Source: Crotalaria pallida (Eukaryota > Streptophyta > Magnoliopsida > Fabales > Fabaceae). Taken from it: a stretch of 64,000 nt of DNA. Shown in pieces: positions 57,410 to 64,000 of this stretch. The stretch spans positions 74,305,501 to 74,369,500 of the forward strand of contig CM075652.1 in assembly GCA_037953625.1 (NCBI GenBank), in the 5' to 3' direction. The stretch's first letter is position 1. Every line of letters begins with the position of its first letter. Made by a program: the position numbers and the translations under genes. The notes beneath the pieces are model-generated. The model did no database searches, was not told the origin of the DNA, and saw only the letters and a program-made list of their open reading frames with translations.

Positions 57410-59596
57410 TGTACACCTTGCCTTTTAAAATAATATGGTTAATTTAGGAAAATAGTGAGTTTATAAAAATTTTGACAGGGTTTACTTTAAAAATTGAATC
57501 TTTCCTTTATAATTCAAATCACCTGTCAGATTCCAGATACATTACAGATAATGAACCAAATTTAAAAATTGACTTTCTAATGAAGTTCCAATATAATTAT
57601 AAAGTCCTTGTACATGTTTACACAAATATAACTTAAAGAAAATATTATTTGAGTATCCTTTATAAAACATAATTAATTTACCATTTATGATTACAGAACT
57701 AAAGGTTGCAAAAACTTGACCCTTGGGGTCATATATAACCATTACACTCCATCATTTGGAGTGTAATGCTCCTCGGTGGCTGGATATCCAATTTATCACC
57801 ATTGTGTACCTAAAAATGTCAACCAAGAGGGTGAGACATTTAAACAGAAATTAAAGAAAACACATAATAACAATAATAGAATATAAGTATATACACATCA
57901 CACCAATATATGATTCCATATAAATAAAGTTTCCATATATTTTCCATATTATAATCCAAAATGCACAAATTAATATGATGCAATGCAACTCCATAATCCA
58001 TAATAATCCATATACCATTTTCCATTGGTTTCCATTTATCCATATGCCCATAATTCCATATTTCCATATATCCTCTCATCACCCTCCACACAAATTGGAA
58101 AAGATCGACTAGGAGTAAGTGTTCCCCAACCAATGCTTGCACAGTACAGTCCTTCGTACAATTTGGGTCGTTTTTCCAAATTGGCTCTAGCAGGAACCAC
58201 CCTCAACTAGTCCAGATGTGCTTAAGTGACAGATAGAATTATCATAGCGTGCACAGGACCAATCCACGACCATTGATGGCACAGTACAGACCTTTGTACT
58301 GGTATGGTCCTTTTAGTTGATCAAAGTCCTCTACGATAATTTCCCACGATTATGTATCGAGTCACTATATCACTCTCGTCCGTCGATTCTATGGAACCTG
58401 TCCTTCGGTCCATAGAATGTTCTCGTATCTTTTCCAATTCCTAACGTCCTTCCTCACTTCTTAATGCACGTGTTTCTACATATTTTACTTAAATTGGAAT
58501 AGTCAAACCTTTATATAATTATATTCCTTTTTAGATATCCTCTAGCTTAGGGTGTTTGTCCATTATAATGCAATAATTACCATTTATAGGCACAATTCCA
58601 TAATAGTAATAATATCAATCCTAATCTATGCATATCACTCAAATTCACAAACATATATTCACTTATCCAAACATAAAACCAAACATAATCATCAACCAAT
58701 CACTTTAACATAAAACCCTAGTGTAAGAAACCACACATAACTCATGCAAATACAAAACCAATTATGTATATAGTTATATTTCTATGATTATCACTATATC
58801 CTTTCTCTAATTTAAGCCAAATGTCTTCCCCCTTACCTTTTAGAGAGAGAGAGAGAGAGGAAAATAGGATTTTTGATTGAGCTCCCACATCAAGACTCCC
58901 AATCCAAGTTCCTTGGCCTCTATCTACTAGCCCTCAACCAATTTCCATGATTCTCTTGATGATTAGAGGGTTCTATGCCATGAAGTACCAAATTGGGGGT
59001 TTAGGGTTTCCTTGGAAAATAGAGAAATCCAAGGTTTAAGAAGAAAAGAAAGAGGGAAAAGGTGTTGGTTTCCATAAGGGAGGTTTTTGGTGCCTCAAAT
59101 CATGGAGCTTATTGTTGGTAATGGTGATTTGGTTCATAGAACCAAAGAGAGAGAAGAAGAGAGAAGACGGAGAAGAGAAAACAATGAAAATGCCACTAAA
59201 ATTCGTGTTTACCGACTTAAATCAGGTGCAGCAGGGTTGTGCATAACGATAGCCACCTATCCAACATCGATGCCGTATGTTGGATATAGATATCCAATGC
59301 TAAAAATGACAGCACCTTTCGCAATTCAAATGGCCATAACTTATTCGTTAACCGTTGGATCTTGCTCAAATTCGAAGATAACCTTCCTAATATACTTATC
59401 TTCAAATCCAACGGTTGGTTTTGGGTTTTGAGCTCTAAATATTAAAATCCTAATTTTTCTCCCTATTTAGAAACTTTAACTATTCTCTAACTATTCTTGG
59501 TTCTAATATCTATCACTGGGTTTTTCCTACCACTCTTCACCTCTTAAGTCCACTAATCTCCTAATTAAACTTGGGAATTAAATTAGGGATGTTACA
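57410..59596 (-). repeat. Element D 5' LTR
   Basis: 2187 bp, the partner of 51500-53678. It starts TGTAACATCCC at 59596 on the minus strand. Its inner end reads GGTGTACA instead of GGTGTTACA, a small change at the terminus. Confidence 0.9.
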
Positions 59597-59601
59597 CATA
59601 A

Positions 59602-60431
59602 GGACAGAATTGATCAAACAAAGTCTTCCTTGGTACGATAAGTTCCTGCTCTTCCAAGTTGCAATCCTCTTTGAGACCTTTTCAACCAGAATTTGGCACG
59701 TATTAATTGACCATTTTCTGGATGATAATGGCAAGCCAAGATATCTAAAAGGAAACTGGCCAATTTGAAACCCTGTTATCTGCATTAATTCCTATCTTCT
59801 CTGATCTGTAAACCCTGCTAAGAACATATGAGACTTGTCATCACTAGCATACAGCCCAGACCACCTTGAAAAATCATGCAAAGCCTCCATTAGAATTCTG
59901 ACACTAGTAGGATGACCTTTGCAGAAGATCATAAGATCATCAGCAAAGGGAAGATTCACCAGTTTCAGGTCTTTACATAAAGGGTGAATCTGAAATTTCT
60001 GTCCTTTGTAGAAGCCTGCAAACATCTAGTTAGGACCTTCATTACCATAACAAAAATCATAGGTGAAACAAGATCACCTTGCCTCAATCCTCTTGATCCA
60101 CTGAACTTAGTTCCTTTCTGCCCATTCACAACTAATCTGTGAGAAGCTGATCTTATACAAACTAAAAGCCAGTTCACAAATTTCATAGGGAATTTAAAAG
60201 AATGCAAAAACTCTTCAATAAAATCCCATTCCAAAGTATCATCTGCTTTCCTAATGTCAATTTTCAAAAGATATCTAGGAGAGATATTCCTTCTACCATA
60301 CATTCTCATTAATTCCTGAGTTATCAAAATATTGTGCATAATAGACCTGTCCTTTACAAAAGCAGTCTGGTTTTCTTGAATAATAAAAGGGAGCATAACA
60401 GATAGTCTAGCACAAAGAAGCTTAGAGATAC
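59602..60431 (-). pseudogene. LINE ORF2, reverse transcriptase part
   Basis: The reverse transcriptase begins at the truncated 5' end (LPFIIQENQTAFVKDRSI, 60390 downward) and goes on with KIDIRKADDTLEWDF, SRGLRQGDLVSPM, FADDLMIFCKGHP (near 59940) and RYLGLPLSSRKW (near 59740). Frame changes near 60000 and 59795 disable it. The RT core missing from the copy at 1-2236 is present here. Confidence 0.85.
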
Positions 60432-60440
60432 AATAAAAGG

Positions 60441-60986
60441 TTATTTGATGGTTTAATTTATCAAGGGATTAAGAATTATCAAGTTGAATAGTAAACGATA
60501 ATTATACAAGAGAGATCTAATAATTATCAATTTTGGAATTGTTCTTGATTAATGAAAAATAAGATTCATAATTAATAAATTGAAGTCCTGCAATGAAACC
60601 AAGTTCCTAACCGTTTTTCCAATTTCTCACAAAGCCGTTTTCTATTTAAATTATATATGTTTTATTTTATTTTATTTAATTCAAATCAATCTCAAATTAA
60701 TATAAGCCCATAGATTTCCTTTAATAACTACGACTTAGGTGAGAATTAATTGATAACAATATACAATCCCCGACTGGAACGATAATTTTACTTACTTTTT
60801 ATTATTTGCTGACCTGGTATACTTGCCGGTAGTCCGACAAGGGACCTGATGGAATCCTACGTGTCATGTTAAATGCTTTGTTGGCCCCAATGCCATGTTG
60901 GAATGTTAAGAAGTTTGTCACGTTTGGGCCAACAAATTAAAGCATTTAACGTGTCATGTAGGATTCCGTGAGGTACGATCCCTCAT
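60441..60986. other. Inner part of the inverted-repeat element, right side
   Basis: Non-coding. It carries a stretch AATCCCCGACTGGAACGATA and ACCTGGTATACTTGCCGG near 60760-60830 that I associate with widespread non-coding plant repeats. Confidence 0.45.
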
Positions 60987-61159
60987 GGGGACTAATGTGA
61001 TGTCAAATTGATCTTTGGGAAATGTAAGAGATTCCACAAATCTTTCAGGGACCTAACCGATTCCAAAATAATCTTTAGAATTTAAGAGATTCCACAAATC
61101 TTTCAGAAACCTAACTAATTCCACATATATCTTTCGAGAACCTATGTGAGTATTAACTC
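60987..61159 (-). repeat. Right terminal inverted repeat with internal duplication
   Basis: 173 bp, inverted partner of 49193-49308. The unit containing AGAGATTCCACAAATCTTTC is present twice (near 61027 and 61084), 57 bp apart, but once at the left end. Confidence 0.75.
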
Positions 61160-61502
61160 ATAATATATATATATCATATAGATGGAGTTGATAATCAGGA
61201 TTTTGTTGGGAGACCGAGGAAAAAAAATCCAACAGATAGAGTTGAGAAGCAGGATTTTGCTGGGAGTAGAAACAATTATAAACATGGGTTGAAAAAACAT
61301 TAAAAATGTAGAATATTAAGATTGATAAATTCATTAACCAGAGAAAATTAAGTGGCGTATGTTCGTGAGCTATTATATCAGGATTGATTGAAAAATAAGT
61401 GCATAAATGAGAGCACCAGAGCAATTATTAGGTGGTCCAGGACCACATGGTCCAAGATAATCACCATTATCCATTATTTAATTTTTGAATTTTTTAACTA
61501 AA
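61160..61502. other. Non-coding DNA
   Basis: A 30-bp segment (GAGTTGA.AA.CAGGATTTTG) is duplicated near 61187 and 61232. Nothing else recognised. Confidence 0.5.
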
Positions 61503-61504
61503 TA

Positions 61505-61788
61505 CTCCCTCCGTTCCTTATTATTTGTCGCCTTTTGGAGAGATTTTTTGTTTTTTTTTATCTGTCATATTGAGGATTTCAAGAGTGTAATAAATGTTAT
61601 TTTCCATGTTTGCCCCTATTTAATATGTCTTGGTTTACGTAAGTAGTCGAGAAAAATTAATGATTATAGAGAGAAAAATAGTATAGTGGGAAAAAACATA
61701 ATTAATGTATTGGAAATATGAGTAATGTTAGATTTCTTAAATGGTGTGTTTTGTTTGAAATATGACAGATAAATATAAACAAAAAGAG
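61505..61788. mobile_element. Degenerate Stowaway-type MITE
   Basis: It starts CTCCCTCCGTTCCTTATTAT after TA (61503-61504) and ends at 61788 before TA (61789-61790). The outer right repeat is eroded, but an inner inverted repeat (TATCTGTCATATT near 61560 and its complement near 61760) survives. Confidence 0.65.
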
Positions 61789-61790
61789 TA

Positions 61791-62246
61791 ATAAACTATC
61801 ATCGGTTGAGATGTGCCTGGACTAGAACTAACTAATAATTTTCCCAGAGCACCATGATATTGTAACCAGAGAAACCAAACACTTGTATATTTTCTCTCGA
61901 CACTAGCAAGTAGCAACATGTATATATGCAGTATCATGTAACCATTCATCAGTTTATTCATACAATGATAGCAAACAATTAACACTAATGTTACGTATAT
62001 ATATATCTTTATACATATAACACTGCTCAACAATTAATAGTATGTAAGTCAAGTATAAGAATAAAAATTAAGAACACAACTTATTATTTATTTATTTATT
62101 AGATAAAGTCACAAACGTTATTCTCTGTTTCCTTACAGGTCAGCGAGTCCCTTGAAGTGATCACATGATTTATTAGAACCAAATGCATGAACTAAATATA
62201 GTTTAACTAGTGCTGGCTGAGGAGGATGGAAGTAGAGCTGTGTATA
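61791..62246. other. Non-coding DNA
   Basis: AT-rich, with (TTTA)n near 62083-62100. No gene recognised. Confidence 0.5.
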
Positions 62247-62486
62247 CATTAATTATTTGGAGTCACAACACCAACACTACAACTCACACGGAGGCAATCA
62301 TCTTTAAGGTAGTCCGAGGCTTCCAGAACAGTTTTCTTTAAAAATCGCTTGTAACCCCTGAAATTATGGGAAGTGAAACACCCTCAATATCTCAATATAA
62401 AAAGAAATTAATTAATGGCATTTACCTCAACTTTTTCACAGATGAGGATTCAGCAGCAGCAGGCGAAATAGAAAGTGTACCAGTGA
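62247..62486 (-). pseudogene. MATH-domain (BPM-type) gene fragment, two exons
   Basis: The exon at 62355-62247 reads GYKRFLKKTVLEASDYLKDD then CLRVSCSVGVV, closely matching the end of the MATH domain in plant BTB/POZ-MATH (BPM) proteins, where (M)WGYKRFF...YLKDDCL...VGVV is typical (from memory). BPM proteins are substrate adaptors of CUL3 ubiquitin ligases. It is preceded by a 71-bp intron with AG and GT ends and a short exon (62486-62426) reading SISPAAAESSSVKKLR. No BTB domain or other exons follow; a stop lies at 62247-62249. Either a relic or one end of a gene whose remainder is lost. Confidence 0.55.
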
Positions 62487-63192
62487 GTTAGGCAATTCAT
62501 TAATTTATCTAACATGGCAAGCGTGTAAACGTTGGTATATACTCTTAGAAAAATGATTTAGAGACCTACTTAAAGAAACCTACCTACATGCAAATCTATA
62601 CACAAGATTGTAACAGTTATATTTTATATTCTTTTATTTTATTTTTTTAATTTAAAAAATAACAAGTGTCAAAATCTTACATATAGATTTACATGTAGGC
62701 CTTCATAGTAGATTTCTCCACCATTGCTCGTATTCTTAAACAAAAATTTTGTGAAGGTTGAAAAAATTATTGTGTATTCGCGGATCAACTATCTCAAATT
62801 CATCCTAACTATTGAATATTCATTTATTAACTTATTAGTTAATATTATAAGTGCTGGTTTATTGTAAACACGTAAATTAGTCATATTCTTCCATTAGTTT
62901 TGCCAGCACCAATTCTTTCATCTGACTTATATAGTCATTGATTAAATTCTTTTTGTTGTTTTGACAACTAAAATCTTTTTATGGATGATTATAAAATAGA
63001 TGTAAAAAATTTGTATTAATAAAACTAGTATAAAACGAACATTTTCCACCATGGAAAATGGATTTTTATAGTCTTACAAAGATAAATCAAAATTTAGCAA
63101 ATAAAAATAAAAATTAGATCTTTTAAAATTTTTTATAATATATATAATCGAGTTAGTTCATTAACCTATCTAATCTAATTATCCTTTAGCTA
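62487..63192. other. AT-rich non-coding DNA
   Basis: No gene, terminal repeats or tandem structure recognised. Confidence 0.5.
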
Positions 63193-63377
63193 CATTTTTT
63201 TAATTTGGTGTGCATCGATCAAGGGTATCCTTCAACCGATAGCTGAAGACTAATCCCCTCCGAAGCATAAAGATCACCTAAGTGGACTTTGCCTCTATCA
63301 ACAAAGTCTTTTCAATATTCACGACAGGGATCAAACCCTTGACATACATCATAATTAAGGAACTCAACTATTTGCGA
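63193..63377 (-). mobile_element. tRNA-derived SINE (type 2), second copy
   Basis: On the minus strand: GAGTTCCTTAATTATGATG, a B-box-like GGTTTGATCCC (complement at 63327-63338), then GAAAAGACTTTGTTG, GAGGGGATTAGTCTTC and an A-rich tail (63193-63205). It aligns over the full body with the copy at 3211-3374 and extends further 5'. No clear target duplication found. Confidence 0.75.
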
Positions 63378-63977
63378 AGTGCAATTTGTGTTGGCCTTAT
63401 TGGTATCCTAAGTTAAATTTCGAATCATTTGTCTAATGAATAAGTTTAATGTGCTAATGAGTCAAGTTTTGCACTAACTACTCAACTCTTAGTGAGTCAT
63501 TTTTATAAGTTGTAGTTTAATTTATTCGTTACAACTACAATAATAAGGATCTTGAAATTACATGACTTTCACACATTATAGAGACAGAAGGAATACGATT
63601 ACTAACCTCTATCCACTGCTAGAGTTGTTAGAGTTAGAAGGAAGAAAGTTCTCCAAATGTCCTTTGACCAAAAGCCACGAAACCCGGTTTCTATTCCTTT
63701 GCCTCCTCTACTATTCTTTTCTATGCTATTTGTTTAGTTTAGCCGTTCTGTGATGGGGAGAGAAAAGAATATATACCTTATGGCCAGGAACAGGACCTGT
63801 TTCTTATAAAGAGTAAAAACCCTAACTATTATCCATTGGCTTCCATCAAGCTAACGGACCTTCAGAAACAATCCCTTCTTATCAAAATATGATTTAGCTC
63901 ATTAATATTTAATCATTTATTTACTAAACACACATCAATACATGTCACATGCACATCACATGAGATATACTAAGATA
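63378..63977. other. Non-coding DNA, nothing recognised
   Basis: No convincing ORF, repeat or element ends. Confidence 0.45.
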
Positions 63978-64000
63978 CTAGTTTTTAGCCCGTGCATTGC
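63978..64000 (-). mobile_element. 3' end of a second Helitron, running out of the window
   Basis: On the minus strand the sequence ends GCACGGGCTAAAAACTAG at 63978 and is followed by T, the same terminal layout as at 48403-48422 (GCACGGG then about 11-13 bp then CTAG). The other hairpin arm would lie beyond base 64000. Confidence 0.7.

Larger units (their letters stand above)
51500..59596 (-). mobile_element. Element D: LTR retrotransposon without coding capacity (LARD)
   Basis: 8097 bp, minus orientation, with a 5-bp target duplication CATAA (51495-51499 and 59597-59601). LTRs of about 2.18 kb begin TGTAACATCCC on the minus strand. The primer site (57393-57404) and the 3' module (about 53679-53715) match those of elements B and C. 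The 3.7 kb internal region has no recognisable gag or pol, so mobility must have been supplied in trans. Confidence 0.9.
50318..60431 (-). mobile_element. LINE, 5'-truncated, split by element D
   Basis: The 3' end is at the left: poly-T at 50318-50325, preceded by AATAAAATG (50309-50317). The right flank has AATAAAAGG at 60432-60440, a likely target-site duplication with one mismatch. The element is truncated at its 5' end within the reverse transcriptase, as is usual for LINEs. Element D (51500-59596) is inserted in the ORF2 frame. It is the same family as the LINE at 1-2431. Confidence 0.85.
49193..61159. mobile_element. Long-terminal-inverted-repeat element (MULE-like?), about 1.85 kb before insertions
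   Basis: The left end 49193-49308 and the right end 60987-61159 are inverted copies, alignable from GAGTTAATA onward through GATTTGTGGAATCTCTTAAA to CATTAGTCCCC-type sequence. The right copy has an extra 57-bp duplication of the AGATTTGTGGAATCTCTTA unit. The flanks AAAAATATA (49184-49192) and TAATATATA (61161-61169) agree at 7 of 9 positions, suggesting a decayed 9-bp target duplication as made by Mutator-like elements; low complexity makes this weak. No transposase was seen. A LINE (50318-60431) inserted into it later. Confidence 0.6.

Noticed and set aside
49193..61159. Reading the 49.2-61.2 kb repeats as LTRs of a solo retrotransposon
   Set aside because: The two end sequences are inverted relative to each other, not direct repeats.

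Overview
This is a window of a plant nuclear genome, almost certainly a dicot. It is AT-rich intergenic DNA made nearly entirely of transposable elements, with plant-type introns and plant-specific families: a Tekay-like chromovirus, a plant mobile domain gene, RPA/PIF1-type Helitrons, Stowaway MITEs and a CACTA element. I see no intact host gene, rRNA or tRNA gene. The genus cannot be named from the sequence.

Layout. 1-2431: 3' part of a decayed LINE. 2510-3387: two different tRNA-derived SINEs. 4018-48422: an old Helitron (5'-TC near 4018; 3' hairpin plus CTAG at 48422) opened by later insertions. (A) 4688-15092 is a 10.4 kb LTR element with no gag-pol that carries a four-exon plant mobile domain gene on the opposite strand. 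(B) 18369-40015 is a non-autonomous Gypsy-type element sitting in exon 11 of the Helitron's RPA-like gene. It carries a 428-codon antisense ORF, which is split by (C) 23331-35110, a young Tekay-like Ty3/Gypsy element with a damaged gag-pol. A CACTA element (41589-46526) with a captured ATG8 exon splits the Helitron's internal repeats. The Helitron ends with the C-terminus of a PIF1-like helicase. 48450-48689: Stowaway MITE. 49193-61159: an element with long imperfect terminal inverted repeats, holding an antisense LINE (50318-60431), which holds (D) 51500-59596, a minus-strand LTR element without coding capacity. 61505-61788: second MITE. 62247-62486: fragment of a MATH-domain gene. 63193-63377: another copy of the SINE seen at 3211. 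63978-64000: the 3' end of a second Helitron running out of the window.

How the parts relate. Target-site duplications fix the order of events: CCCGT for A, GTTTC for B, TCAGC for C, CATAA for D and AAG/AAT for the CACTA element. B, C and D have similar LTR ends, the same initiator-Met primer site and the same 3' module before the polypurine tract. B and D therefore look like non-autonomous partners of C-like elements.

The most interesting signal is a regulatory architecture. LTRs of B, C and D carry short perfect palindromes arranged in pairs, at a matching place about 260-350 bp into the LTR, but the palindrome differs in each family: AACCGGTT in B, ACTCGAGT in C, GATATCGATATC in D. In B and C the two members lie 19-21 bp apart, centre to centre, about two helical turns, and the first pair lies about 130-160 bp upstream of the putative TATA box. 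The inverted-repeat element at 49.2 kb has GCCTAGGC pairs with the same spacing. In B a further pair sits upstream of the antisense gene.
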